Positions 1-9,599 of a DNA stretch of 64,000 nt are shown here, one piece after another. The translations under genes and the position numbers were made by a program. The notes under the pieces were generated by a model. The model searched no databases. It was not told the origin of the DNA and saw only the letters and a program-made list of their open reading frames with translations. Origin of the DNA: Doryteuthis pealeii (lineage: Eukaryota; Mollusca; Cephalopoda; Myopsida; Loliginidae); contig CM042148.1 of the NCBI GenBank assembly GCA_023376005.1, positions 76,579,676-76,643,675 on the forward strand, in the 5' to 3' direction. How positions within the stretch are numbered: the first letter of the stretch is position 1; every line of letters starts with the position of its first letter.

Positions 1-141
1 TTAGCATCTGAGGTGGAGCGCCACACCTACCATCAGCTCCTTACTTTACCGCACAGATCCCTGTGCTACTCATACGCTGAGTTGGCGAGGACCGGTTTCG
101 AACTAGGAACCTTGTGGTTTCTAGCCGAACGCTCTACCGAC
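1..141 (-). repeat. SINE-A (tRNA-derived), cut by window edge
   Basis: Reverse-strand SINE-A. Read on the minus strand it carries the tRNA-like head with a B-box-like segment and the family body (GGAGCTGATGGTAGGTG). The head is interrupted at about 141, where the sequence changes to CTTTCAGG, so the first bases of the tRNA part are missing. The 37168-37407 copy is truncated at the same point, as expected for the duplicated block. Confidence 0.85.
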
Positions 142-198
142 TTTCAGGTTAAACATGTCTATAATTACTAAATTACGTTTTACATCATGATATTAAAC

Positions 199-655
199 CA
201 GCGGTCCCCAACCTTTTTTTTTCGCCACTGACCAGTTTCATCTAAGACAATATTTTCACGGACCGGCCTGTATATGCTCCGGCCTACATTTGCTCGATAC
301 TCGTTAATGACGTAATCTAATAATAAATCATCCGCATTGGTCTTATGTCAAATGCAAACATCAACAGACAATAAACAACCTTTTGTTTATGAATTAATAA
401 TCAACAACATCTCTGTAAACGAAAATAGTTACTTTAGAACGAAAATCCTTTCTAATAAGAAATGATTATAATAAAAAAAAACTCGTCAAGAGGCACAGAA
501 GTCACTTTTCAAAATAAAACATCAACATTTAGACTGATAATCAATAAATAAAAAAAAATGAAATAAAAAATAAAAATTCAAACGTTCCGTGCGGCCCGAT
601 ACCTTATGGTCCGCGATCCGGTAACGGGTCACGACCCGGTGGTTGGAGACCTCTG
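199..655. mobile_element. hAT-type MITE (left copy)
   Basis: A 457-bp non-coding element with terminal inverted repeats: CAGCGGTCCCCAACC at the left and GGTTGGAGACCTCTG at the right (the undamaged right copy reads GGTTGGGGACCGCTG). It is flanked by an 8-bp target duplication TATTAAAC (191-198 and 656-663). TIRs starting CAG and an 8-bp duplication are the hAT signature. No transposase is encoded, so it would have moved in trans. Confidence 0.88.
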
Positions 656-663
656 TATTAAAC

Positions 664-1283
664 CATCACATAAAATCCACTTCTTTGCTACCAAAATATA
701 TTTTTTGTAAACTTCTCAATACTTTAGATGGACAACCGTCCTATAATGAACTAACCCTCAGTTTTTGTACTTTTCTTGGGTGTGGTATGCGTAGATGTAG
801 AAGAGACACCGTGAGCGGTTTAAAGTAGACAAAGAGTTAAGACATAATCCAACTCTCGTGATTTCAGAGCAGATTCTTAAAAAAAAACAACTATTTGGTT
901 GAATGATCAGAGGTCACGGATTCGAATAACGCAGTTAAGACTCAGCAAAATAGTTATGACCCAATTATTATACGTGCATCATGACGAAAAAGTACACTAG
1001 GGTAATAAAAAATCGTGAATAAGAATTGAGTGCAGTAGATATAAATCTATGAAATTCCTTATGAATTTAATGATTTATATAGAGTATCACACGAGGAAGA
1101 TGCCTAAATAATAAAGTTTATACTTTACTTGATATTTGGAATGTCGACTTGGCACGCGTAACATCTGTTGTTGCCCAAAGGCGTAATTAGGTGGAAGCAG
1201 GAATTCAAGTGTCGTCAAGTACCCTCCTCACACAGTTTCTTTACAAAATTTTAGATTAAGGTCAAAGTCCAGGAACTTGAATA
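664..1283. other. AT-rich non-coding stretch in the duplicated block
   Basis: No gene recognised. The sequence is conserved with 37932-38550. The short open frames here are not supported by any motif or composition change. Confidence 0.6.

Positions 1284-1378
<95 letters not shown>
1284..1378. repeat. (TATC)n-(TA)n-(GA)n compound microsatellite
   Basis: Three adjoining simple arrays. The matching array at 38552-38649 has clearly different repeat numbers, so this is one of the fastest-changing parts of the duplicated block. Confidence 0.95.
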
Positions 1379-1380
<2 letters not shown>

Positions 1381-1426
1381 AATACTTCATAAAAAGTAGA
1401 GCTATAATAATTATGAAAAAAATATC

Positions 1427-1553
1427 GGTCTACGGCGGTTTCGATCGCATCAGTACTCCAAGTTGTATTTTTATGGTAGCGGATACACCCACATTAAAAA
1501 AAGACAACCTGGGGTCTTGATCAGATCACAACGTTCGAAACAGCGGTTGACCC
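1427..1553. ncRNA. Degenerate hammerhead-like inverted pair
   Basis: On the minus strand (1427-1453) CUGAUG-C-GAUC-GAAA is followed by CCGCCGUA and GACC. On the plus strand (1512-1553) UUGAUCA, then GAAA and CAGCGGU, is enclosed by GGGUC/GACCC, a perfect 5-bp stem-I candidate. Both have damaged cores, so neither is expected to cleave. The head-to-head arrangement next to (TA)n at 1605-1660 is the same as the better preserved pair at 5241-5552. Confidence 0.35.
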
Positions 1554-1604
1554 ATATTTTTTCCACCATTATTATTATTTTTATTATTGTATATGTTTAT
1601 GGAT

Positions 1605-1660
1605 ATATAATATATATATATATATATATAATATATATAATATATATATATATATATTTG
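1605..1660. repeat. (TA)n microsatellite
   Basis: Interrupted (TA)n array; its reading frames explain the tyrosine/isoleucine-rich open frames on both strands. Confidence 0.95.
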
Positions 1661-1775
1661 AGTGTGTGTACATACAATTGCATCTTTACCCAAAAAGATA
1701 TTTATGCGTGCTATATATATATCTATAGAGGGAAAACGTGGACAAAAGAAGCAACTCAAACAAGTAGATGTTGGA

Positions 1776-1812
1776 GATATATTTCGTCTTGCCTTGAGCA
1801 GGACTTCATCAG
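1776..1812 (-). ncRNA. Hammerhead-like motif, family 'GUC-stem'
   Basis: Minus strand reads CUGAUGA, one unpaired A, a hairpin stem II beginning GUC and ending GAC, GAAA, then UAUA-U-C: a minimal self-complementary stem III with U16.1 and C17 in place. Stem I is weak (two pairs). A near-identical copy lies at 39073-39109. A (TA)n array starts about 50 bp to the right, and the shared terminal word GTCGGATTCA is nearby. Confidence 0.5.
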
Positions 1813-1861
1813 TCTTTTATTTCAATAGCTCATTTTGTCGGATTCACTCCTATTATCCTAT

Positions 1862-1864
<3 letters not shown>

Positions 1865-1909
<45 letters not shown>
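1865..1909. repeat. (TA)n microsatellite
   Basis: Near-perfect (TA)n run following the ribozyme-like element end. Confidence 0.95.
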
Positions 1910-1913
<4 letters not shown>

Positions 1914-1984
1914 ATGGAGCCTGGTCCAACTACCGAGTAAGGTGAACTTTCTTTGTAATTGTAATTCATCAAATCAATGCTGCA

Positions 1985-1989
<5 letters not shown>

Positions 1990-2032
<43 letters not shown>

Positions 2033-2052
2033 AGAGAGAGAAGAGAGAGAGA
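1990..2052. repeat. (GA)n microsatellite
   Basis: GA-rich array, part of the segment absent from the right copy of the duplicated block. Confidence 0.95.
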
Positions 2053-2299
2053 TGCAGCCGACAACCCTTCACTCTCTTACTAAACTTTTTATACTCTACT
2101 CTGCATCGCGTCGTTTCTCTCCTTTTTCCTCTTTTTATTTCCCTTCAACTTACTCTCTCTTCGTTTTTTTTTCTGTTCTTCCGTATATTGAAGTTTTGAA
2201 AATATTTTAATCGACCAAAGCTCCTGCGTTCTTAACTCTTCAAAGCTACCGATGCTACTATCGTGAATGCAAAAACAAACAGAAATGCAGATCTGAATG

Positions 2300-2389
2300 A
2301 AATATTCAAGTTATTCAACCGTATACTAGCACAATATAAAGATATTTAACAATATATGGACACAATATAGGGAATATTCAACAATGTCT
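2300..2389. repeat. 31-bp minisatellite, left copy, cut by gap
   Basis: Units of about 31 bp (ATATTCAACAATGTAC plus CACAATATAAAG variants) that continue in the right copy at 39300-40035. The array runs straight into the assembly gap, a likely reason for the break in assembly. Confidence 0.75.
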
Positions 2390-2489
2390 NNNNNNNNNNN
2401 NNNNNNNNNNNNNNNNNNNNNNNNNNNNNNNNNNNNNNNNNNNNNNNNNNNNNNNNNNNNNNNNNNNNNNNNNNNNNNNNNNNNNNNNN
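2390..2489. other. Assembly gap (100 N)
   Basis: Exactly 100 N, the conventional placeholder for a gap of unknown size. Sequence after it no longer matches the right copy of the duplicated block. Confidence 0.99.
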
Positions 2490-4370
2490 GATCTTCAACC
2501 CACTGACCACATTCATTATCATTATGAGGTCACTACATAGCAAGCAGCTACTTGAATAAAGGTCGCCCCCGCTATCATTTTACCTTCAGTACTATATTAA
2601 CTTACCCTTTGGCGACACCTATGCTGGCTTAATATAAGAAAAGATACGGAAGTACAATAATAATGTAACAGGTAGAGAAGTAGTTGTATATTGTAATAAT
2701 ACTACTAATTTAATAATACAACAATAGATAATAGTAATATCTAATCGAATAATACTGCTAAATACCATGTGAAGAGAGAGAGAGACAAGAGGTAAATAAT
2801 AGTGCGTATGGTGAATTTTTGTAGGTGATTTAGTTTATGCGAAACTCTCTAATTATAACAAACATTTCGCATTCTTAAAGTGACAAACGTTTAACATTGG
2901 AATAATCATTCAACGAAGTACAGTCGTTTCTTTGTGTTGTAACAGGAGGATATTAAAAATATCTTATCAGCATTGCTTTCTCTATTGAACACCACAAATA
3001 TAGTGTCATGACTGTGATGACGTCAACTATAAAACTATTGCAGTAATAAGTTAGTTAAAAAATAGGCCGTGAGTAAACCTTCTGCTACGTGGAAAAATTC
3101 AAGGTTGGTTCAAAAAGAAACGTCTTTAAATACAATACACTTTGAGTAGTTCGGATAGTAATAAGAAAGGATATCACGACGGCTTGTGGTGTAGATTTAG
3201 TTGCAGATATCCTGGGTCCTGGGGCGGTTTGGAGGCAGGATTATTTAATTATGCATTATCCCGTGCGTACTAATAACAGAAAATCGGAAAAAGAAAGGAA
3301 GGAAGAAAGGATACAAAACAAAACAAAACAAAAGGAAGAAACATGAAAATATAAATCTAAAGGTAAGGCTTCTATTTATTTTCATGGATACGCGGTATTT
3401 TGTGCGTAAAGCACGAGAGAGTATATACAAAATACAAGACGGGTATAATATTGTATATACAAGAGTACTAAGATGAGTATAGAACTGATGTTTATGTACG
3501 ATTGCGTATATGATAAATGTTCATGTTTTATGCGAGCGTATAAATGTCCATGTTTCATTTAACTTACTCACGTTGGGGTAGAGGGGATGGAAGAACATTT
3601 GAGCGGAGACAAGAATAAAGAACATGGAAAATACTGAAATATAGAATTTAAATGAAAAGTTAAAATTGAGAAACTTTAAAACATCCTATGTATCTTAAAA
3701 ACAATCAAATCTCCATTTTTCTTTGATATTTGTTTTGTTTTTTTTGTTTCTGTTTGTTTTTTGGTTTTTTGTTTTTTTTTCTTCAATGGATCAAGTTTCC
3801 AGACTTCTATTATTTTTTTTAAAAATCTATGAATTTGAAACAAGAAATATAAAGTATGCAATTTAAACACGAAAATATAATTAAAATTTAAAAATTTTGA
3901 AAGGTAAACTGCATTCTAAACTTTTAACAATAACTTGTGTCCAAAACTTTTTAAAAGTAACAGGTATCCTAAGCTTATCTAATTTTCCATTTTTCTTCTT
4001 TTAGAAATGAATTTATAATATAAATTTTCCGCTTCTGGAATAGTTTTAAGATTTTAAAAATATCTTAAAATTAAGATATTTCCAGATGATTTTTTACCAA
4101 TTTTATTTTCTAGAAAACTGAAGTTTTCCATGGAAAAAAGTCCTGTTTTTGCAGAATAATACTATGTACTTTTTCTTTTAAATTTGAAAAAAAAAAGATA
4201 ATAATTAACAAGTGTTTATTCGTATCATTGAGTTAAAACATCAATAAGAATTTTGAAATGTGCTATGATTATTTATATTTGACAAACTTAAAAGAGCAGG
4301 AGACAAACAAAAGAAGAGAACCATTGACTAAATTGTCTGTCTGTCTCTCATTATAATTATATATATATAT
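2490..4370. other. AT-rich intergenic sequence, nothing recognised
   Basis: Contains homopolymer runs (3720-3790 T/G-rich, 4180-4195 A-rich) and short open frames without motifs. I see no gene or defined repeat boundary. Confidence 0.6.
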
Positions 4371-4610
4371 CTTAGAAAGGAAGGAAAAACTCAACACCGT
4401 AATTCCATAATAAGTTTTTACTTCGACCAAAATTGGGGCCTATATAAATCTAAGTTGAGGTATTTCTAGAAATAACCTGATCTTCCATCTGATGAGACTG
4501 GATTTTGGGGAGCTATATTAAATCAACTTAGATTTATATACGCCCCAAATTTGGTCGAAATAAATTTATTATGGAAATTACGGTGTTGAGTTTTTCCTTT
4601 CTTTCTAAGA
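4371..4610. mobile_element. Foldback MITE, copy 1
   Basis: Long terminal inverted repeats: CTTAGAAAGGAAGGAAAAAC at the left returns in reverse complement at the right end, and pairing continues inward for about 100 bp through CAACACCGTAATTCCAT and TTTGGTCGAAAT. A sister copy with near-perfect arms is at 43904-44129. The flanking 160 bp to about 4772 is also shared, so the repeating unit is larger than the foldback. Confidence 0.85.
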
Positions 4611-4772
4611 TAAATATTGCTCTGTATATAATCTAAAAAGTTTTATTATACATTGAGATCTCTTTAGTGATTTAAAGATTCACTGTATTTATACATACTG
4701 GATCATACAATAAATACAGTGTATCTTAAAATCACATATAGAATCACCCCTTACTACCAAGTTTGGATACCT
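4611..4772. repeat. Shared flank of the foldback MITE
   Basis: Matches 44130-44293 downstream of the sister foldback. It contains a hairpin of ACTGTATTTAT against ATAAATACAGT. A reverse fragment of its end (ACTACCAA... in reverse) is seen at 26404-26440. Confidence 0.7.
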
Positions 4773-4776
4773 CTCA

Positions 4777-4779
<3 letters not shown>

Positions 4780-4828
<49 letters not shown>
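4780..4828. repeat. (TA)n microsatellite
   Basis: (TA)n run at the start of repeat H. Confidence 0.95.
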
Positions 4829-5090
4829 AAGACCACAGAATATTTCCTTTTTATGATCTATGTCATATTCTTTCTTATCTTCTAGTGTTTTTTCGTAAAT
4901 TTGGATTCAGTTGGTAGAGAAACTGTCCCATACTTTTTACCCAAGTGCTTTTGACCATTTCGCCGATCGTTATGGGGGGGGGGGGGTGTAGTGTTATTTT
5001 TTTCCTTCTTATATGAATTTATTCATTCTTTTATTATTGCTCTTTCAAATTAGGAGAGTCTATTTATATTTTGAGGATTGCTAAGATCAG
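4829..5090. repeat. Repeat H (GAAGACCAC family), copy 1
   Basis: Begins GAAGACCACAGAATATTT beside (TA)n and matches 43052-43310 and, more distantly, 34283-34470. A segment equivalent to GGTCGAAAGCGCTC in the 43-kb copy looks like a decayed hammerhead 3' half (GAAA, self-complementary GCGC, U, C); here it is mutated. A 15-G run sits at about 4974-4986. Confidence 0.6.
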
Positions 5091-5163
5091 CATAACATTA
5101 ATAAAATAGCGTTTAATACGGGCAATAATATACTAAACATTTACAATAAGTAACACACTAATC

Positions 5164-5208
5164 TATATATATATATATATATATATATTATATTATATAT
5201 ATATATAT
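5164..5208. repeat. (TA)n microsatellite
   Basis: Interrupted (TA)n array adjoining the palindrome that follows. Confidence 0.95.
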
Positions 5209-5290
5209 GGGAGTAAATATGGAAAATAAATCCGACAATATAAAGAAAATTTGAAAAAACAAGTGTTCCGAAAATGGGATGAATTTTATT

Positions 5291-5335
5291 ATCGATGTTT
5301 AAAACATTTCGGTTTCATTGAACCTTCATCAGGAT
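5291..5335 (-). ncRNA. Hammerhead-like motif, left arm of palindrome
   Basis: Minus strand: CUGAUGA, unpaired A, stem II GGUU/AACC, GAAA, stem III UGUUU-UA-AAACA, then U and C (AUC as cleavage triplet). Stem I starts with AUC/GAU and then has an internal loop. It is a mirror copy of 5458-5502. Confidence 0.65.
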
Positions 5336-5457
5336 GTCTCTTGGGGTGAAGAAAATGATGGATGTTTTTATATGTGACAGGAGATGAAAATCTTTTTAAC
5401 TAAAAAGATTTTCATCTCCTGTCACATATATATATCATTTTCTTCACCCCAAGAGAC

Positions 5458-5502
5458 ATCCTGATGAAGGTTCAATGAAACCGAAATGTTTTAAACATCG
5501 AT
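5458..5502 (+). ncRNA. Hammerhead-like motif, right arm of palindrome
   Basis: Core CTGATGA at 5461, stem II GGTT...AACC, GAAA at 5483-5486, then TGTTTTAAACA as a self-complementary stem III followed by U16.1 and C17, and GAT closing on ATC as stem I. The one departure from consensus is an extra A between the core and stem II. Confidence 0.65.
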
Positions 5503-5547
5503 AATAAAATTCATCCCATTTTCGGAACACTTGTTTTTTCAAATTTT

Positions 5548-5553
<6 letters not shown>

Positions 5554-5600
<47 letters not shown>
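5554..5600. repeat. (TA)n microsatellite
   Basis: (TA)n array at the right end of the palindrome. Confidence 0.95.
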
Positions 5601-5601
<1 letters not shown>

Positions 5602-5677
5602 GAATGAATGGATAATGAATGAGAAAAGTATTGGCATATATTTGTGCTCAATGCTAAAATAGCAGAGCAGGTTTACA

Positions 5678-5775
5678 ATCAAATATTATATATTGTGGAT
5701 TTAATATCCCGTAACTAAAGTTTCATGCTTACTTGCAATCATCAGAGTTACGGGATATTAAATCCATAATATTTG

Positions 5776-5779
<4 letters not shown>
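5678..5779. mobile_element. Short foldback element around a hammerhead-like core
   Basis: Arms of about 34 bp (AATATTTGATTA... and GGATTTAATATCCCGTAACT inverted) enclose a 35-base loop. A (TA)n array begins at the right end (5780-5824). Confidence 0.85.
5708..5754 (-). ncRNA. Hammerhead-like motif with very long stem I
   Basis: Minus strand: CUGAUGA, stem II UGC/GCA with a six-base loop, GAAA, CUUUAG, U, U. The foldback arms pair perfectly on either side (CCCGU/ACGGG and beyond), giving a stem I of about 20 bp. If AACU pairs with AGUU, stem III almost disappears; if it does not, stem III is CUUUAG. Either way the core sits exactly at the centre of the foldback. Confidence 0.6.
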
Positions 5780-5824
<45 letters not shown>

Positions 5825-5827
<3 letters not shown>

Positions 5828-6175
5828 TGATATATTTTTGTATGTATGTATGTTAGTGCAACAACTGAGTACATATCTTTTTATAAAGGAAAATTGGTGT
5901 AAACCAGCAAGACCAAAATTCAATAAAAATCCACACCCTATTTTTGTTCGAGAGAGGGTTAAAAAAAACTTTTTACTCCTCATTTTCCACCAGGAAAGCT
6001 AAATAAACATACAGTAAATGTATAGATATATGTATGATATATTAAGAAATTGATTAAAAATTGAAACAAATTGATAAAGGTTAGAATATAGAAATAAAAT
6101 AGAAGAAAAAATACAAAGACAAAAAAAAAACGTAAAAAAAAACAAGAATATGTAAAGAAAAGATTTATAAGAATA
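5825..6175. other. AT-rich sequence, nothing recognised
   Basis: A-rich runs around 6100-6150; no gene or repeat match seen elsewhere in the window. Confidence 0.55.
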
Positions 6176-6250
6176 AGACGTGTGAGTGTCCGACAGTTTG
6201 GTTAAAGATGTGTACCGCTAGATTGCTTACAAATAGGGATTTATTTATGA
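6176..6250. repeat. 3' flank shared with another Helitron-2 copy
   Basis: Beginning at AGACGTGTGAGTGTCC, this ~75-bp flank is also found at 20972-21050 in the same position next to Helitron-2. Read on the Helitron strand it lies just beyond the CTAG terminus. Confidence 0.75.
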
Positions 6251-6543
6251 CTAGAAGCGGCTACCCAGCGTCGCCTGGGTAGAGGGGATGCAAAATAGGT
6301 TAGTCCCACAGATCCATTATTATTGAATCGTGAGTAGTTGGATCCTGGTAGTATGTCTCATTAAAATCCCTATGTAAAAAAAAGACCTTGCGTTTATCCA
6401 GGCAATCTGAAAAGAAAAATTAATGTCTATTTAAAATATTAAATGCAAAAAAAATTTAGGCTGTTATCATCTAAATTTTATTTTGTTAAATTATTTTCAC
6501 AAATATAAATCAAATCTTCATTATTTTTGCTCAAAAAGCATTC
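6251..6543 (-). mobile_element. Helitron-2, non-autonomous, 5'-truncated
   Basis: The minus strand ends ACCCAG-GCGACG-CTGGGT hairpin, AGCCGCTT and CTAG, a Helitron 3' terminus. The body matches 21051-21450. The 5' TC end with AAAGGGCAGTTGTG is missing. Confidence 0.78.
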
Positions 6544-6759
6544 ATAAAAAGTTGTTGTTTTTTTATCAATCTATATATAGATATAGATCAGAGATTTATT
6601 TTTTTTACTTTTGAAATTCTGGGCTTAACCGGGTATCTCTGCTAGTAATACATAATTTCTCCTGTGAGATTGAGAATATTTATGCTTTCTCAAAAAACTT
6701 TAATTTACTAACACTATACACTGATTCACTCGAAGTGGTATTTTCATTTTGGCCTTAAT

Positions 6760-6920
6760 CGTTATAACGTTTCGACCATTGTATTCTCTGGCCTTCTACA
6801 GGTATATATCGAATTCGATAATCTTCTTGGAATTTCAGATTGAACGCTTTATTTAATTCACTAATTAAATACAACATGGATAGCAGAATGAGAACAATCT
6901 ACCACCTGCATGGTTTCAAT
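6760..6920 (-). repeat. Repeat I fragment with decayed hammerhead-like motif
   Basis: Minus strand reads CUGUAGA, stem II GGCCA/UGGUC, GAAA, CGUUAUAACG; the core and U16.1 are altered. It shares the words ATGGATAGCAGAATGAGAAC with 7924, 16600 and 48850 and leads into the minisatellite. Confidence 0.5.
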
Positions 6921-7462
6921 AATGATTTTTACTATAAAAATGCATTGGACAATGATTTTCCATGAAAATGCATTGGACAATGATTTTTCCTATGAAAATG
7001 CATTGGACAATGATTTTTACTATGAAAATGCATTGGACAATGATTTTTACTATGAAAAATGCATTGGACAATGATTTTTACTATGAAAATGCATTGGACA
7101 ATGATTTTTACTATGAAAATGCATTGGACAATGATTTTTACTATGAAAATGCATTGGACAATGATTTTTACTATAAAATGCATTGGAAATGATTTTACAA
7201 TGATTTTACTATAAAAAATGCATTGGACAATGATTTTTACTATGAAAATGCATTGGACAATGATTTTACTATTAAAAATGCACTGGAAAATTTTACTATA
7301 AAAATGCATTGGACAATGATTTTTACTATGAAAATGCATTGGACAATGATTTTTACTATAAAAATGCTGCATTGGACAATGATTTTTACTATGAAAATGC
7401 ATTGGACAATGATTTTTACTATGAAATGCATTGGACAATGATTTTACTATGAAAATGCATTA
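6919..7462. repeat. 30-bp minisatellite, ~18 units
   Basis: Unit contains ATGATTTTTACTATGAAAAT and GCATTGGACA, period 30 with some 26-31-bp variants. Because 30 is divisible by three, it is open in several frames and yields artificial repeats such as NDFYYENALD. Confidence 0.93.
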
Positions 7463-7700
7463 AATTTTTTATTTAAAAGTTTTACATTTTTAGTAGGTCA
7501 TTGAAGGCAACGAACACGTGAGGAAGGCCGAAAGTTACTAAGGCCAAAACGTTGTGACTTTACTTTTAAACAAAATAGACATAAATCCGAATAGATTGAA
7601 ATATCATTATATATTAATTCCAATAAATAAGAAGAATACGACAACCGAAATGTTATTAGAAAAACCAGGATAATGGCACTAGTACTGATAAATTAAACTA

Positions 7701-7901
7701 CAGGGTGGTCCAAAAGTCTTGTCACCCCTACATATTGTTTTAATTTTCATTATTTTTTTGTTTCAATAATATAATATATAATATCATTAATAATATATAA
7801 TAATATAATTTTATATTTTATTTCCAGCGGCTTATTCCATGTAATTATAGTTGATTAATTAGGAGTTATATCTTTCGTGACGAAACTTTCGGACCATTCT
7901 G
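7701..7901. mobile_element. Tc1/mariner-type MITE
   Basis: A 201-bp AT-rich element with imperfect ~24-bp inverted ends (CAGGGTGGTCCAAAAGTC at the left; its partner at the right reads ACTTTCGGACCATTCTG) flanked by TA on both sides. TIR style and TA target fit Tc1/mariner. No transposase present. Confidence 0.7.
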
Positions 7902-7914
7902 TATAACGGAGGTA

Positions 7915-8020
7915 TACCCTGGCATGAACAGCAGAATGAAAACAATCAACGGAAAACGACTGACACCTAAAGAAGGCCGGAGAATAAAGTGGCCGAAACG
8001 TGACTATAACAACACAATGA
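7915..8020 (+). repeat. Repeat I fragment (GGCCGAAACG motif)
   Basis: Carries CATGAACAGCAGAATGAAAAC, then CUAAAGA, stem II GGCC/GGCC and GAAACG. This is a hammerhead-like core with G5 changed to A; stem III is not clear. Related sequence at 7518-7560 is further decayed. Confidence 0.5.
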
Positions 8021-8032
8021 CACCAAATTGGA

Positions 8033-8292
8033 TTAGTAAGTAAAGTTGGCGGAGTGGCCTATTGTCGGTATCAACCGGAGAGCGAGAGAGTTTATCCCCT
8101 TTTCGCTAGCACTAGACCAGGGAGATTGTTTTTTGCTGAGTTGGAGAGTCACACATACCGTCAGCTCCCCACTTTACTGCACAGATCAGATTACTCCATC
8201 TGTGCTACTCATGCACTGAATTGACGGGGACCGTTATCGAACCCGGAACCTTACGATTCCTAGTTGGGTGCTCTACCAACTGAGCTAAAATA
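8033..8292 (-). repeat. SINE-A, near full length
   Basis: Starts (in reverse) at the AGTAAAGT tail and ends in the tRNA-like head CTCAGTTGGTAGAGC. Body words ACCGTCAGCTCCCCACTTTA and GTGCTACTCATGC identify the family. Confidence 0.88.
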
Positions 8293-8879
8293 TAGATCAG
8301 TGTATAATAAAGATAATTCTCCATCTTGAAAATTCAGACAGAAATAAAAGTTTGTTATAAACTTTTATACGAGAAAGAAATGACTGTACCAACATTTAGG
8401 ATAAAACATTCATATGTCCGATTTTATAAGTCTCTTTAGTAGGAATAAAATGATCGCAGAGCTTCTTTTTTTTCTCATTCGATTTTATACGTGACTCAAA
8501 CCAGAGTAAGTGTATACGCTCTACGTAAATCGGCAAATGGAAACGTAGGAAGTAAAAAAACAGAAATCTCTTTAGTAATATCTAAACGACCTCGCTGATT
8601 ACGAAATGTACATTATTCCCAGATGAGCAATATCTGTCACGACGATGTAAAGTTATAGAAACGACGTTCCTTTATTTGTTTGCTTTTTTTTCTTGCTTAA
8701 TTGTCATGTGTGAAAATGGCATTTTCTCACGTCTTCTATTTGATAAAATTTGTTCATGGCCAAGAAAAAAACCCAAAAAAACAAGGAATAAAAGAAAAAC
8801 AACAAAACCAATAAAAACAAACTATATTTTACATATCATTTCGAAGTGGTGTCACTGTATAATGTTTCTCAATTTTATA
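8293..8879. other. AT-rich sequence, nothing recognised
   Basis: An 82-residue open frame at 8676-8924 runs into Helitron-1 and has no family signature. Confidence 0.6.
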
Positions 8880-9531
8880 CTAGCAAATATATGCACCTCC
8901 GGGTGCAAGTATTTAAGTTTTTAATGTAATAAAATATTGTATTAAATTAGAAAGGCTAATGAAACTAAATAAGAATACAGATAAAAAGATTTGAAACAGA
9001 GGGATAGTAAAAGATTTGAAACAGAGAGAGTATAATAAAAATGGAATAACTGAAACTTACTCTTCCATCACTCTCGTCTTTCATTGTTATTTATTCTAAT
9101 TTAAGTATTTAGTTAAAATAGGAAGTAAAGAATAAAATGACAGTTATTTTATCTTGTTAAAAGATTTCATTTAAGATTCATTGAAGAGATTTTTGCTTAT
9201 ATTCATTAAAATAAACCAAAACAGTTAGAAATCAATAATACTAAGCACATATTTATTAAATTCGATTTTTTTAATATTAATATGCAAATTAGCCTTCCCG
9301 TTCACACTGTAAACCGCTATTTTGTTGTATATATAAATATAATTGCATATTGTCTGTAGGTAGACATAGTTAACAATATTAATAATGTAAGACAAATTTA
9401 TTAATAATTGAGGTTTAGATAAAAAATAAATCATGGAGAATGGGATGTCAATAACTAAGAGAATTGTGACTTGAGTAGGAATATAGTTTCGGTTACAGAC
9501 AGAAAAACACACAATCTCCATTATAATAAGA
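8880..9531 (-). mobile_element. Helitron-1, non-autonomous, complete
   Basis: 652 bp. The minus strand starts TCTTATTATAATGGAGATTG and ends with the hairpin GCACC-CGGA-GGTGC (one base shorter in one arm), ATATATTTG and CTAG, between A and T. The 5' TC, GC-rich hairpin ~10 nt before CTRR, and A/T target are Helitron diagnostics. Body includes CTGTCTGTAACCGAAAC and GCTAATTTGCATATT. No Rep-helicase. Confidence 0.88.
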
Positions 9532-9599
9532 TTTATCCACACACCATTTAAAAGCTGAATCCGTGGAAATTCCACAGTTGAATTAGTTTAGACAAATAA

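Larger units (their letters stand above)
1..2389. repeat. Left copy of a ~2.1-2.4 kb duplicated block
   Basis: The sequence matches 37262-39386 almost base for base in the same orientation: a SINE-A relic, a hAT-type MITE, ~600 bp of AT-rich sequence, microsatellites, two ribozyme-like motifs and the start of a 31-bp minisatellite. Differences are scattered substitutions, changed microsatellite lengths and one ~150-bp GA-rich segment near 1990-2150 that the right copy lacks. The left copy begins at the window edge, so the true duplication is longer. It ends at an N gap. It may be a real segmental duplication or an assembly artefact such as a misplaced haplotig; the sequence alone cannot decide. 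Confidence 0.9.
5241..5552. mobile_element. Near-perfect 312-bp palindromic foldback element
   Basis: Two arms of about 155 bp, inverted and almost identical, meet at about 5399 with a spacer of a few bases. Each arm carries a hammerhead-like motif pointing outward. Both ends lie close to (TA)n arrays, and the left flank holds the word TCCGACAATAT shared with other ribozyme-bearing elements in the window. No open frame is present. Confidence 0.9.

Noticed and set aside
4484..4530. Hammerhead from CTGATGAGACTGG in the foldback MITE
   Set aside because: No GAAA after a stem II; the GAAA of this family lies in the outer arms with a lost core.
4974..4986. G-quadruplex in the poly-G run
   Set aside because: A single uninterrupted G run inside repeat H, probably a slippage product; not conserved in the 43-kb copy.
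6932..7441. 168-codon repeat protein on either strand of the minisatellite
   Set aside because: Unit length 30 keeps all frames open; indels of 1-4 bp between units would break any real frame.
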